Positions 16,587-25,020 of a stretch of 33,376 bases of DNA are shown one piece after another. The DNA is from Sulfuricurvum sp. (GTDB lineage: Bacteria > Campylobacterota > Campylobacteria > Campylobacterales > Sulfurimonadaceae). The notes under the pieces were generated by a model. That model was given only the letters and a program-made list of their open reading frames with translations. It was not told the origin of the DNA and did no database searches. The position numbers and the translations under genes are program-made. Every line of letters starts with the position of its first letter. The first letter of the stretch is position 1. Location of the stretch: positions 1 to 33,376 of the forward strand of contig QKCD01000013.1 in assembly GCA_003245815.1 (NCBI GenBank), written 5' to 3'.

Positions 16587-17558
16587 TCAGTTGAGCTGCT
16601 TCTTCTTGGTACAGTGTCCCATGATGCAGCGGGCGATGGCGTAACCGTGGTTGAGGCCCAGGGCAATGGAGCCGCCGGACTCCTGGGTGATGTCGCCGGC
16701 GACAAAGATGCCCGGGACGTCGGTCATGTAGTTGTCGTCGTGGACCGGCTTGCCGTCCTCTTCGCGGATGCCGGAGCTCTGCAGGAAGGTACTCGGCGTG
16801 GTGCCGCCGATGGCGTAGACGATGCGGTCGAAATATTCGATGCTGCCGTCTTTGAAATAGACCTTGATGTGGCCGTGTTCGCCGTCGATACTTTCGATAT
16901 CCATGTTGAGCATGGCGCGCACCATGCCCGAATCGATCGCCTCGGCGATGTTCTTCTGGTTGGTCGGGTTGGCGCGGCGGAAGGTGCCGCGGCGGTAGCA
17001 GATGGCGACGTCGGTCTGGCCGGCGAGGTCGACGGCGTACTCGATCGCCGTGTCGCCGCCGCCGACGACCATGATGCGCTCGCGGGGCTGGCACTTGTCG
17101 AGGGTGAAGTTGATCTGGGACTTGATCGACGGAGGGATCTTGTAGGTGGGCTTGTTCGGTTTGCCCATACGCCCGATGGTGACGACGACGTACTTGGCGC
17201 GGATGCTGCCCCCTCCGTAAAAGACCTCGAAGTGGTCGTCATGTTTCACGATCTTCTGCACTTCCGTATGGGTCTGGAGTTCGACGGAGTGGTGATCGAG
17301 GATTTCGTCGAAGAAGTCCAGGGTGCTCTCCTTGGTCCCGTCAACGAAGTAGATGTTGCCGTCTAGTTCGACCTTTTGACCCTTCCAGTCCTTGTCGACC
17401 CGTTTGTTGTCCTTGTAGAACTTGCGGATGGTGGCGTTGTGGTTCGTCTCCTTCTCCAGCAGGATGATGTTGCGGATCCCGAGGATATAGGCTTCGACGG
17501 CAGTCGCGATTCCCGCCGGGCCCGCTCCGATAATGGCGATCTGATACGTGTTTTCCAT
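16587..17558 (-). CDS. Thioredoxin-reductase-like FAD/NAD(P)H oxidoreductase
   Basis: 323 aa. The FAD fold is at the N-terminus (IAIIGAGPAG, 7-16), an NAD(P) fold in the middle (IMVVGGGDTAIEYA), and a terminal FAD motif (GIFVAGDIT). The CxxC pair of thioredoxin reductase is absent. It therefore groups with YpdA/ferredoxin-NADP reductase-like proteins, whose electron acceptor may be a low-molecular-weight thiol or ferredoxin. AAGGAG stands ~9 nt before the ATG. It is separated by 82 nt from hisF and probably forms its own unit. Confidence 0.82.
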   Translation of the reverse strand: MENTYQIAIIGAGPAGIATAVEAYILGIRNIILLEKETNHNATIRKFYKDNKRVDKDWKGQKVELDGNIYFVDGTKESTLDFFDEILDHHSVELQTHTEVQKIVKHDDHFEVFYGGGSIRAKYVVVTIGRMGKPNKPTYKIPPSIKSQINFTLDKCQPRERIMVVGGGDTAIEYAVDLAGQTDVAICYRRGTFRRANPTNQKNIAEAIDSGMVRAMLNMDIESIDGEHGHIKVYFKDGSIEYFDRIVYAIGGTTPSTFLQSSGIREEDGKPVHDDNYMTDVPGIFVAGDITQESGGSIALGLNHGYAIARCIMGHCTKKKQLN

Positions 17559-17651
17559 GCGGCAACTCCTTAAATTGCAGACAGTGTAACATAGGAAATT
17601 GTTATGTTTGTCACAGCTTTGAAAGATTTCATGAAATTTGGAGGGTAAGTG

Positions 17652-18407
17652 TTACTCTTCTAAATCACTGACGCAGCGGAAGTAGGAACGGTTCTCCTTG
17701 CCGCTGGTGGCGACGGAGCCGAGCTTGAAGCCGACGACGTAGGCCTGGGCATCGTTAAAGGCGTCGTCGCTCCAGTAGTAGCGGCTCATCATGACCCCGA
17801 ACACCGCCGTGTCGACGGAGGGGGTGCTTCGCTCGTAGCTGACGATCGCGTAGAGCTCGTCGAGGGTGGGAAGGCGCCAGGAACGGCCGCCGTGGTCGAG
17901 GTTTTCGCAAAACTCCCGGGCCCCTTCGAAGGTCTGTTTGCTCTTCTTGTCGTAGGCGTCCAGGGGTGCCCAGAGCAGATCGTTCTCATGGTCGAGAACG
18001 CCCTCCTCGCTCTTTTCGAACGAGGGCTTGTAGACGGATGCCGGCGTCTCGGTGCAGATGACGCCGATCCGTTTCGTCAGCGGCGAGAGGGTGACGTCGC
18101 CGTCACGAAGGTAGAAGCTGTAGCCGATCTGCGACCCGCGCTGCTGGCCGGCGTCGCCCTCGCTCCCCGTCACATCCCGGGAGATGCCGTCATAGGCGGT
18201 GTCGGCGGACCAGAAACTGATCTCGTGGGAAAAGCGGCCGCTGCCGCGCAGTCCGAAGAGTTCCCGTATCGTCGGGACCCGCCACCCCTCTCCCCGTTCC
18301 GCGCAGTAGCGCTGCGCGGCGTCGAAATCGAGGTCCTGGAGGGGTGATTCGTACAGCTCGGCGCCAAGCGGCAGGGCGGCGAGCAGAAGTGCTGTCAAGT
18401 TACGCAT
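17652..18407 (-). CDS. Exported protein with two DUF1566 (Lcl-type) repeats
   Basis: 251 aa with an N-terminal signal peptide (MRNLTALLLAALPLGA). Two DUF1566 units follow: FDAAQRYCAERGEGWRVPTIRELFGL with FWSAD (~30-70), and AREFCENLDHGGRSWRLPTLDELYAI with YYWSDD and FRCV (~160-245). These C-type-lectin-like modules occur in secreted or surface proteins of unknown binding target. It begins 25 nt after the cytochrome c stop on the same strand. The ATG lacks a Shine-Dalgarno but has TACAAT six bases before it. Confidence 0.85.
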   Translation of the reverse strand: MRNLTALLLAALPLGAELYESPLQDLDFDAAQRYCAERGEGWRVPTIRELFGLRGSGRFSHEISFWSADTAYDGISRDVTGSEGDAGQQRGSQIGYSFYLRDGDVTLSPLTKRIGVICTETPASVYKPSFEKSEEGVLDHENDLLWAPLDAYDKKSKQTFEGAREFCENLDHGGRSWRLPTLDELYAIVSYERSTPSVDTAVFGVMMSRYYWSDDAFNDAQAYVVGFKLGSVATSGKENRSYFRCVSDLEE

Positions 18408-18413
18408 AGCACC

Positions 18414-18419
18414 ATTGTA
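18414..18419 (-). promoter_or_regulatory. -10 box directly before the DUF1566 gene
   Basis: TACAAT, then GGTGCT, then ATG. The layout is the same as at pcm copy 2 (TATAAT, GGAGCT, ATG) and would give a leaderless mRNA. Confidence 0.45.
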
Positions 18420-18432
18420 TCAAAAAACGGTG

Positions 18433-18729
18433 TTACTGCCCGATATAGTCGGCGATCTCCCGGATCTGCGCGTCGTCGAGCTCCTTGACGGGCGCCGCCA
18501 TCAGGGCCTTGGTCTTGCCGCCGTAGGTGCCGGCCTGGTACCCCTTGACCGCTGCGACGATCGCATCTTTGGAGAGGGTATTGATGACCTTGCTGTTGCC
18601 GCCGGGGGCGACTTTCTCCCCCTGGGCCCCGTGGCACTGGACGCAGGCCTGGTAGAGGGCGGCACCGTCGCCGAATGCGGCGGTCGTGACGACGGCAAGG
18701 GCCGCGAGGTATGTCAGGGTCGATTTCAT
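18433..18729 (-). CDS. Class I cytochrome c (c553-like)
   Basis: 98 aa with a signal peptide (MKSTLTYLAALAVVTTAAFG). The haem site is CVQCH (C29, C32, H33), and Met77 (KALMAAPV) is the likely sixth ligand. Small soluble periplasmic cytochromes of this kind carry electrons from the bc1 complex or sulfur oxidation to terminal oxidases. AGGAG stands 6 nt before the ATG. It is followed on the same strand by the DUF1566 gene, probably co-transcribed. A palindrome overlaps its putative transcription start. Confidence 0.92.
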   Translation of the reverse strand: MKSTLTYLAALAVVTTAAFGDGAALYQACVQCHGAQGEKVAPGGNSKVINTLSKDAIVAAVKGYQAGTYGGKTKALMAAPVKELDDAQIREIADYIGQ

Positions 18730-18743
18730 GGAGAGCTCCTGTG

Positions 18744-18763
18744 TGGGAATTTTCCCAATTGTA
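18744..18763 (-). promoter_or_regulatory. Promoter and palindromic operator of the cytochrome c gene
   Basis: On the minus strand TACAAT (18763-18758) is followed at once by the 14-bp palindrome TGGGAAAATTCCCA (18757-18744), which covers the expected +1. Such placement suits a repressor site. Confidence 0.45.
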
Positions 18764-18815
18764 GGACAGGAACGTAGCCGTATGATTAACAGAATAAGCG
18801 TTGGCGGCGTTACGT

Positions 18816-18821
18816 TATGAT
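18816..18821 (+). promoter_or_regulatory. Possible -10 box of the BFD-like gene
   Basis: TATGAT lies 22 nt before the ATG at 18844; it would give a very short leader containing the AAGGAG. Confidence 0.35.
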
Positions 18822-18843
18822 AGCGGAAAAAAAGGAGACGGCG

Positions 18844-19059
18844 ATGATCGATCTGGACCGGATGATCTGCGTCTGCAACGGGATTACGATCGGCGAACTT
18901 GCGGCGATGATCAAGGAGAAGGGGATCACCACGATGGACGCCCTGATTGAGAAGGCCGGCGTCGGGAACAAGTGCGAATCGTGCATCGAGGAGGGGTACG
19001 AAAACGACGGCTACTCCCTGGCGATGGTCCTTTCCCTTGTCCGGCAGGGACGCCTCTAG
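18844..19059 (+). CDS. BFD-like [2Fe-2S] protein, copy 1
   Basis: 71 aa from the ATG at 18844 (AGGAG upstream). A bacterioferritin-associated-ferredoxin-like fold is shown by the CxC (C9, C11, ICVCNG) and CxxC (C44, C47, GNKCESC) pairs that bind one [2Fe-2S] cluster. Stand-alone members carry electrons or release iron from bacterioferritin. No bacterioferritin is nearby, so the partner is unknown. A paralogue lies at 30145-30366. The stop overlaps the convergent FrnE-like gene by 4 nt. Confidence 0.85.
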   Translation: MIDLDRMICVCNGITIGELAAMIKEKGITTMDALIEKAGVGNKCESCIEEGYENDGYSLAMVLSLVRQGRL

Positions 19060-19664
19060 AGCTCCAGCATCTTCAGGAGCACTTCGCAGGTGCGGTAGCC
19101 GCGCAGGACGCTGAGGTGCCCCTCGCAGTCGATGGCGACGAGGGAAGGGAAGCTGGATGCGCCGTAGGCCCGGGCCCTGTAGCGGTCCGACGGTACCTGC
19201 TCCCGCATCGCCGGCGATGCGAAAAGCGATGCAAAGCGCTCCGCGTCGTAGCCCGATGTTGCCGCCAGGTCACAGAGGAGGCGTGCGTCGGTGATGTCGC
19301 GCCCTTCGGCGTAGAAGGCCCTCTGGAGCGATTCGAAGAAGTCGAAGGCGCGCTCCGGGTCGATGGCACGCGCCGTGCAGACGGCGCGGCACGCCGGTTC
19401 CGTCGTATAGTCGAACTGTTTCCGCTCCAGCAGGGCGGTGTCGAAGGGTTGGCCGGTACGTCGTGCGACTTCGTCCCAGTGCCGGCCGAGATAGGCCTTG
19501 AAGGTGTCGTCCCAGGTGTGGCCGTTACGGAGATTGCCCATGCAGAGGGAGAGGGCGACGTCATGGGGCAGGGCGCGGCGAAGCCTGTGCAGTTCGGGGG
19601 CGAACCCCCAGCACCACGAGCACATGGGATCGCCGACATAGATGAGTTCTTTGAGACGCGGCAT
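19056..19664 (-). CDS. DsbA-family protein, FrnE type
   Basis: 202 aa, with no signal peptide, so cytoplasmic. The thioredoxin-fold active site is C15-SWC18 in YVGDPMCSWCWGF, typical of the FrnE/2-hydroxychromene-isomerase-like branch of DsbA proteins. The cis-Pro loop is SSFPSLVA. It probably handles disulfides under oxidative stress, but the substrate is unknown. ATG is preceded by GGGAGG. Convergent with, and overlapping by 4 nt, the BFD-like gene. Confidence 0.87.
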   Translation of the reverse strand: MPRLKELIYVGDPMCSWCWGFAPELHRLRRALPHDVALSLCMGNLRNGHTWDDTFKAYLGRHWDEVARRTGQPFDTALLERKQFDYTTEPACRAVCTARAIDPERAFDFFESLQRAFYAEGRDITDARLLCDLAATSGYDAERFASLFASPAMREQVPSDRYRARAYGASSFPSLVAIDCEGHLSVLRGYRTCEVLLKMLEL

Positions 19665-19746
19665 GGGCCCTCCCGGGGTTCGGATGGTCAGAGTTATAAC
19701 ATAAAGGAACGGCTCTGTGCAAAAGGGTGACGAAAAAAAGGCTTCT

Positions 19747-19768
19747 CAAAGCGACATACGTTACAATG
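19747..19768 (+). promoter_or_regulatory. Promoter of the first OmpA gene
   Basis: A 22-bp block with -10 TACAAT (19762-19767) is repeated with four mismatches before the second OmpA gene (21056-21077), so the promoter was duplicated with the gene. Confidence 0.55.
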
Positions 19769-19824
19769 CGTGAATGTAGGGCGAAACACGCCTCAATACA
19801 AATATGTAAACGTAAGGAGTGAGA

Positions 19825-20934
19825 ATGCGTCGGATGGGCTTGATGCTGTCTGCAGTAGCGGCGGCGACGATCGCAATGGCAGCGGATGTGGAGATTACGC
19901 CGGTAGGCGGATATGTCCTGAAAGAGGGGAACCTGAACCTTGAAAACGAGTGGCTTTTCGGAGCCGAACTGCAGTACAACGCTATTGACAGCGTGCTCAA
20001 GCCGGAACTCTCCGTGCTCTACACGCCGGAGGTGGACTACGACGACAACGTGAACGATACGTCGATCCTGAGGGTCGCCCTGAACGCGGTGTACGAGTAC
20101 GGTGAAAAAGGGGGATTGACGCCCTTTGCCAAGATGGGTGCCGGGTACGAGAAGATCGATACGCGCCTCTACGGCAACGGCAACGACGTCTACCTCGACG
20201 TGGGTGCCGGTGTCAAGATGGCGCTGACGGAAGCGATCGCGCTGAAGGTCGAAGCGATGTACATGCTTAAGGACCCCTTTGACAATGCCGACAACAGCCT
20301 GGCGGCCTTCGTCGGCCTGACGTTCGGCTTCGGGGGCGGGGAAGCCCCCGCCCCGGTAGCGGAAGAGCCTGCCGCAGAGCCGGCGCCGATGCCGGTCCGC
20401 GAACCGGCCCCGGTCATCCCCGACAGCGACAACGACGGGGTCGACGACAACGGCGACGCCTGCCCGGATACGCCGATGGAGGCGCAGGTCGACGCGAAGG
20501 GATGCCCGCTCGACAGCGACAACGACGGGGTCATCGACCTTGACGACGCCTGTGCCAACACGCCGGCGGGCTTCAAAGTGAATGAGATGGGCTGCCCGGT
20601 CACGATGGAGCTGATGCTGACCTTCAAAACGAACTCGGCGGAGATCGACGCCGCCTCCGCGCCGAAAGTGCAGGAGTTCGGGAACTTCCTGGCGGAGAAC
20701 AAGGGATACAGCATTCATGTCATCGGCCATACGGACAGCGTCGGTTCCGACAGCTACAACAAGTCCCTCTCCGAACGCCGTGCGAATTCCGTACGTGACA
20801 TGCTCGTCGGACAGGGCATCGACGCGGCACGTATCACGACCGAAGGACGCGGCGAATCACAACCCAAAGCGGACAACGCCACGGCGGAAGGCCGCCAGGC
20901 AAACCGCCGTATCGAAGTCGAACTGCGCCAGTAG
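19825..20934 (+). CDS. OmpA-family outer membrane protein, copy 1
   Basis: 369 aa. Signal peptide MRRMGLMLSAVAAATIAMA, then an N-terminal beta-barrel (~20-175) and an Ala/Pro-rich linker. Two calcium-binding thrombospondin-type-3-like repeats follow (DSDNDGVDDNGDACPDTP, DSDNDGVIDLDDACANTP). Last is an OmpA C-terminal peptidoglycan-binding domain with IGHTDSVGSDSYNKSLSERR. It anchors the outer membrane to the cell wall. I chose the ATG at 19825 (AAGGAG 5 nt upstream) over the GTG at 19819 that overlaps the ribosome-binding site. A tandem paralogue follows. Confidence 0.92.
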   Translation: MRRMGLMLSAVAAATIAMAADVEITPVGGYVLKEGNLNLENEWLFGAELQYNAIDSVLKPELSVLYTPEVDYDDNVNDTSILRVALNAVYEYGEKGGLTPFAKMGAGYEKIDTRLYGNGNDVYLDVGAGVKMALTEAIALKVEAMYMLKDPFDNADNSLAAFVGLTFGFGGGEAPAPVAEEPAAEPAPMPVREPAPVIPDSDNDGVDDNGDACPDTPMEAQVDAKGCPLDSDNDGVIDLDDACANTPAGFKVNEMGCPVTMELMLTFKTNSAEIDAASAPKVQEFGNFLAENKGYSIHVIGHTDSVGSDSYNKSLSERRANSVRDMLVGQGIDAARITTEGRGESQPKADNATAEGRQANRRIEVELRQ

Positions 20935-21055
20935 GCGCGTTCCGCGGGCCGGTGCCCGCACCTCTTGTTCCCCCTTCTGTTTCCCTGCCATTTCGTAACA
21001 TCATTGCTAAGCGCAGAGCATTTTTGCCTCTCTGGTCTGAAAATCAAAGGCGTAC

Positions 21056-21077
21056 CAAAGCGAGAGACGCTAAAATG
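21056..21077 (+). promoter_or_regulatory. Promoter of the second OmpA gene
   Basis: The same 22-bp block as before the first OmpA gene, with -10 TAAAAT (21071-21076). Confidence 0.55.
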
Positions 21078-21101
21078 CCGCAAACATAATAAGGAGTTAT
21101 G

Positions 21102-22199
21102 ATGCGCCATACTGGGCTGATGATGTCCATCGTCGCTGCTGCGACGATGGCAATGGCTGCGGATTACGAAATCACGCCGTTGGGCGGATATGTGGTGAAA
21201 GAGGGCAACCTCAATCTGGATAATGAACGGCTCTTTGGAGCAGAGCTGCAGTACAACGGGGTTGACAGTGCGATCAAGCCGGAACTCTCCGTGCTCTACA
21301 CGCCGGATGTCGATTACGACCCGCTTACGACGACGACAGGGGGACTGATCCCTACTACGACAACAGTCGTAAACTCGACGTCGATCACCCGCTTCGCCCT
21401 CAACGGGGTCTACGAGTACCCGGTATGGGCGCAGGTCGTGCCTTTCGCGAAGGCGGGTCTCGGCTACGAATCGATCGAAAACCGCTTCTTCGACAATGAG
21501 AACGGCATTTTCCTCGACGTTGGTGCCGGTATCAAGGTACCGCTGACGGAAGCGATCGCACTCAAGGCCGAAGCGCTCTACATGCTCAAAGATCCGTTTG
21601 ACCATGCAGACAGCAATTTTGCGGCCCTCGTCGGCATCTCCTTCGGCTTCGGCGGCGGCAGCGCCTCTACTACAGAGTGCGTGACTGACAGCGACGAAGA
21701 CGGCATCTGCAACGACAAGGACGCCTGTCCGGAGACGCCGATGGAGGCGCAGGTCGATGAGAAAGGGTGTCCGCTCGACGGCGACAAAGACGGCGTTATC
21801 GATATGAACGACGCCTGTCCGAACACGCCTGCAGGCTACCAGGTCGACGAGACGGGCTGTGAAGAGATGATGGAACTCGAACTCACCTACGAATTCGACT
21901 CCGCCGTGATCGACGCGTCATCGGCCCCGAAGGTTCACGCCTTCGGCCGCTTCCTGATGGAGCACCCGACCTACACGATCCATGTCGTCGGACATGCGGA
22001 CGAGCGCGGCGACGAGCTCTACAACCTGCGCCTCTCCGAAGCGCGTGCGGCATCCGTACGGAACATGCTGATCGAGCAGGGTGTTGCGGCGTCACGCATC
22101 ACGACTGAAGGGCGCGGCGAGCTCGAGCCCAAAGCAGACAACTCAACGGATGAGGGACGTCAGGCAAACCGCCGCATCGAAGTCCGGATCAACCGCTAA
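21102..22199 (+). CDS. OmpA-family outer membrane protein, copy 2
   Basis: 365 aa with the same architecture as the preceding gene: signal peptide MRHTGLMMSIVAAATMAMA, beta-barrel, TSP3-like repeats (DSDEDGICNDKDACPETP, DGDKDGVIDMNDACPNTP) and an OmpA domain (VVGHADERGDELYNLRLSEAR). It differs by a threonine-rich insertion (PLTTTTGGLIPTTTTVV) in an early loop and lacks the Ala/Pro linker. ATG at 21102 is chosen by analogy with copy 1 (AAGGAG at the same 5-nt spacing); the ATG at 21099 is too close to the ribosome-binding site. Confidence 0.92.
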   Translation: MRHTGLMMSIVAAATMAMAADYEITPLGGYVVKEGNLNLDNERLFGAELQYNGVDSAIKPELSVLYTPDVDYDPLTTTTGGLIPTTTTVVNSTSITRFALNGVYEYPVWAQVVPFAKAGLGYESIENRFFDNENGIFLDVGAGIKVPLTEAIALKAEALYMLKDPFDHADSNFAALVGISFGFGGGSASTTECVTDSDEDGICNDKDACPETPMEAQVDEKGCPLDGDKDGVIDMNDACPNTPAGYQVDETGCEEMMELELTYEFDSAVIDASSAPKVHAFGRFLMEHPTYTIHVVGHADERGDELYNLRLSEARAASVRNMLIEQGVAASRITTEGRGELEPKADNSTDEGRQANRRIEVRINR

Positions 22200-22232
22200 A
22201 TCTCCGCGGGCTCCGGCCCGCTCCCACCCCTT

Positions 22233-22763
22233 TTACCCCAGTTTTTCTCCAAATCGTGTCATGAATTTCTGCAGTTTCGGTGCGATGACCATCTGGCAGT
22301 ATCCCTGCATCGGGTTGAGATCGTAGTAGTTCTGATGGTACGCTTCGGCGGGGTAGAACTGCGGTGCCGGTGCGAGTTCGGTGACGATGGGGTCCTGGAA
22401 CGCGGCCTCTGCCTGTTCGATGGCGGTCTCGGCCGCGTCGCGCTGGGCGTCATTGTGGTAGTAGATGACGGAGCGGTACTGTGTACCGACGTCGGCTCCC
22501 TGGCGGTTGAGCGTCGTCGGGTTGTGGATGACCCAGAAGATGTCGAGCAGATCCTCATAACTGACGGTATCGGGGTCGTAGGTGATTCGAACCACTTCGG
22601 CATGCCCCGTCGTGCCACTGCAGACACTCCGGTAGTCGGGGTCGGGCAGGGCGCCTCCGGCGTAGCCGCTGACGGCCGACGTGACCCCCTTGACGCGGCG
22701 GTAGACCGCTTCGATGCACCAGAAACAGCCTCCGCCCAGCAGGGCGACTTCTTCTTTGGCCAT
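22233..22763 (-). CDS. msrA: Peptide methionine-(S)-sulfoxide reductase MsrA
   Basis: 176 aa. It reduces the S-epimer of methionine sulfoxide and so repairs oxidised proteins. The active-site motif GGGCFWC carries nucleophile C13; C-terminal GYCQM supplies a resolving cysteine. HAEVVRITYDP and YRSVIYYH are also typical. AAGGA precedes the ATG. Convergent with the OmpA gene. Confidence 0.96.
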   Translation of the reverse strand: MAKEEVALLGGGCFWCIEAVYRRVKGVTSAVSGYAGGALPDPDYRSVCSGTTGHAEVVRITYDPDTVSYEDLLDIFWVIHNPTTLNRQGADVGTQYRSVIYYHNDAQRDAAETAIEQAEAAFQDPIVTELAPAPQFYPAEAYHQNYYDLNPMQGYCQMVIAPKLQKFMTRFGEKLG

Positions 22764-22937
22764 AGGTTTTCCTTCATTACCTGAGATAGGGTAAGTGTGC
22801 AGAGTACACTGCTCCCATGCGCTGCTGCGGCATGCCGACAGGATCGTGGTGGCACGGGAATGCTTCTGAACACTTTACGCCCTCATGTTTAGAGTTACGT
22901 CCGGTAAAGCGCGCGGAATCTCCGATAGAAGGATGGA

Positions 22938-23867
22938 TTAAGCCTCGATCCCTTCCTCTTCCAGACGTTTTTTAAGCGCATGGTACATCCTGCCCATCCG
23001 CGGGACGGCGACGCCAAGGCTTTGGCCTTCCCGGACAATGTAGCCGGTCAAGGTCTCAAGCTCCGTTCTATGGCGGTGCTGGAAATCGAGATGCATGGAC
23101 GTCGAAGCTTCTGCAGGGAGGCCCGCCGCGGTTTCAAGCGCCTTGGCCACTTCGCCCGAGAGGTCGATGCCCCGGGTAGCGGCAACGGCGGCGATCTCCT
23201 GCAACGCCGCCTCCGCGTCGGCGAAGTGGGCCTCATGCACCTGCCTGATGGGCATGTCGTAGTAGGAGGTGAGGGTGGCGAAGGCGCTGATGAAGAGGTA
23301 TTTCTTCCAGAGCGCCGGTTCGATCGCCTCGGGGGTCATGGCGCGCATCCCCGCATCCTTGAAGAGGTAGCCCACGTGCAAGCTTTCGCCGATGTAGCCG
23401 GGGTGGCCGAAGATCGCCGCGAAGACCTTCCCCTGTTTGCGGATGACGCCGGGGGCGTCAATGTGGGAGAGGATGTAGACGCAGCCGTTGAGGACTTTCG
23501 CCTCCACCATCTCCCGTACCGCCGCGTCGTTGGCGACGCCGTTGGCGAAGGGGATGATGACGGTGTCGGGGCGGATGTTCTTCCGCAGGGAGGCGACGGT
23601 CGGCGCGATATCGTAGCTCTTGACGCACAGCAGGATCAGGTCGAACGCTCCCTCCGCCGTCTCCGCTGTCACTACGGACGAGGGCATGGCCGTGAAGCTC
23701 CCTTCGTCTTCGATAACGGTGATACCTTGGGCCTTGACCGCTTCCGCGTGATCGCCCCGGGCGATGAAGACGATCTCGTACTTTTCCGGGTTCGCTTCCC
23801 TGAGGGCGCAGAACTTCGCCCCGATGTAACCGCCGACGCCTCCGATACCGACAATTGCGATGCGCAT
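22938..23867 (-). CDS. panE: 2-dehydropantoate 2-reductase
   Basis: 309 aa. PanE reduces ketopantoate with NADPH on the way to pantothenate and CoA. The Rossmann motif IAIVGIGGVGGYIGAKF is N-terminal. The catalytic Lys lies in EPALWKKYLFISAFATLTSYY, as is usual for the KPR family. GGGGAG stands just before the ATG, and a possible extended -10 (TATCAT with TGG, 23893-23901) lies in the gap from the permease gene. KPR-fold enzymes with other substrates exist, so the substrate is probable rather than certain. Confidence 0.87.
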   Translation of the reverse strand: MRIAIVGIGGVGGYIGAKFCALREANPEKYEIVFIARGDHAEAVKAQGITVIEDEGSFTAMPSSVVTAETAEGAFDLILLCVKSYDIAPTVASLRKNIRPDTVIIPFANGVANDAAVREMVEAKVLNGCVYILSHIDAPGVIRKQGKVFAAIFGHPGYIGESLHVGYLFKDAGMRAMTPEAIEPALWKKYLFISAFATLTSYYDMPIRQVHEAHFADAEAALQEIAAVAATRGIDLSGEVAKALETAAGLPAEASTSMHLDFQHRHRTELETLTGYIVREGQSLGVAVPRMGRMYHALKKRLEEEGIEA

Positions 23868-23907
23868 AACTCCCCTTTTCCTTTTTGCCGTTATGATACC
23901 AGAAGGG

Positions 23908-25005
23908 TTACGACATCTCGCAGCAACCGGGCGTTTTCGGCCGGAGATAGGGGCTGGCGATGAAGTAGAGGAGCAGCAGCCACATCACGACGGCACTCCC
24001 GAGGGCGACCGGTCCTGTTTCTTCATGGGCGGTCAGAAACCCTTTGAGGTCAATGTCGGCAGCCGTGAAGAGGAAGTCCATCCCGATTCCGAAGAGGACG
24101 CTGCCGATGACGATCGTACCGAGGTAGATCATCAGCGAACGCGTGCCGAGCATCTTCTTGACAACGCCGATCGTGACGGTGTTGGTCGCGGGCCCCGCGC
24201 TGAGAAAGACGAAGGCCGCCCCGGGGGCGACACCCGCAAGGATCAGGGAGGCGGCGATCGGCAGGGAGGCCGTGGCGCAGACGTACATGGGCACCGCAAT
24301 GGCGACGACGATCAGGTAGCCCAGCCAGGGGTATGACCCCAGGAGGCTGCTGAGGTCGTCCGGCACCGCCACCGTGATGGCGGCACCGATCAGCAGGCCC
24401 CAGAAGAGGGGCTTCGCGATGTCCCCGAAGAGGGTGACGAAGCCGTAGCGCATGGCCGCGCGGAAGGAGAACTTCGGAGACGGGGCGTCGCATTCGCATC
24501 CGCTGCTGCAGCACGACTCCTTCGGGGCTGCGGCCTGAAAGGAGAAGGAGGCCGCGGGTTTCACGGCGGAAAAGGCGGGCTTCGGCGCTTCGGTGACGAG
24601 GAAGTTGTTGAGAATCCCCGCTACCGTGGCGATGATCATGGAGGTGACGATCCGGTAGAGGGTGAAGGCCCAGCCGAACATCCCGAAGGTCGCGAGAATG
24701 GAGTCGACCCCCGTGATCGGGGTCGAGATGAGGAAGCTCAGGGTCGCGCCGTTGGAGGCGCCGCTCTTCTTGATGGCGGTCGCCAGAGGGATCACCCCGC
24801 AGGAGCAGACGGGCAGGGGGACGCCGAAGAGGGTCGCTTTGAGGACGGAAGCGACGTTGTCGCGGCCGAGGTGGCGCTCGATGAAGCCGGTCGGGACGAG
24901 CTCATGGAGAATCCCGGCGAAGAAGAGACCGATGAGGATGTAGACCGCCATGTCGTTGCTGAGGTCGTAGAGCGCGGTGGCGAAGGCGGTGAGCAGGTCG
25001 GGCAT
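23908..25005 (-). CDS. SO_0444-type permease (putative Cu/Zn efflux), Cys-rich
   Basis: 365 aa, about 8-10 membrane helices. I start at the ATG at 25005 (GGAG 7 nt upstream), because an earlier ATG at 25038 would put the Fur-like site inside the gene. Signature segments are GVPLPVCSCGVIPLATAIKKSGAS (C67, C69) and VPMYVCATASLPIAASLI. A central loop carries a Cys cluster (C165, C166, C170, C172), and GCCEMS is at the C-terminus. The family (DUF318/SO_0444) is annotated as heavy-metal efflux. The cysteines suggest soft-metal binding; the actual ion is inferred. Confidence 0.83.
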   Translation of the reverse strand: MPDLLTAFATALYDLSNDMAVYILIGLFFAGILHELVPTGFIERHLGRDNVASVLKATLFGVPLPVCSCGVIPLATAIKKSGASNGATLSFLISTPITGVDSILATFGMFGWAFTLYRIVTSMIIATVAGILNNFLVTEAPKPAFSAVKPAASFSFQAAAPKESCCSSGCECDAPSPKFSFRAAMRYGFVTLFGDIAKPLFWGLLIGAAITVAVPDDLSSLLGSYPWLGYLIVVAIAVPMYVCATASLPIAASLILAGVAPGAAFVFLSAGPATNTVTIGVVKKMLGTRSLMIYLGTIVIGSVLFGIGMDFLFTAADIDLKGFLTAHEETGPVALGSAVVMWLLLLYFIASPYLRPKTPGCCEMS

Positions 25006-25020
25006 GGTAAACTCCGGAGC

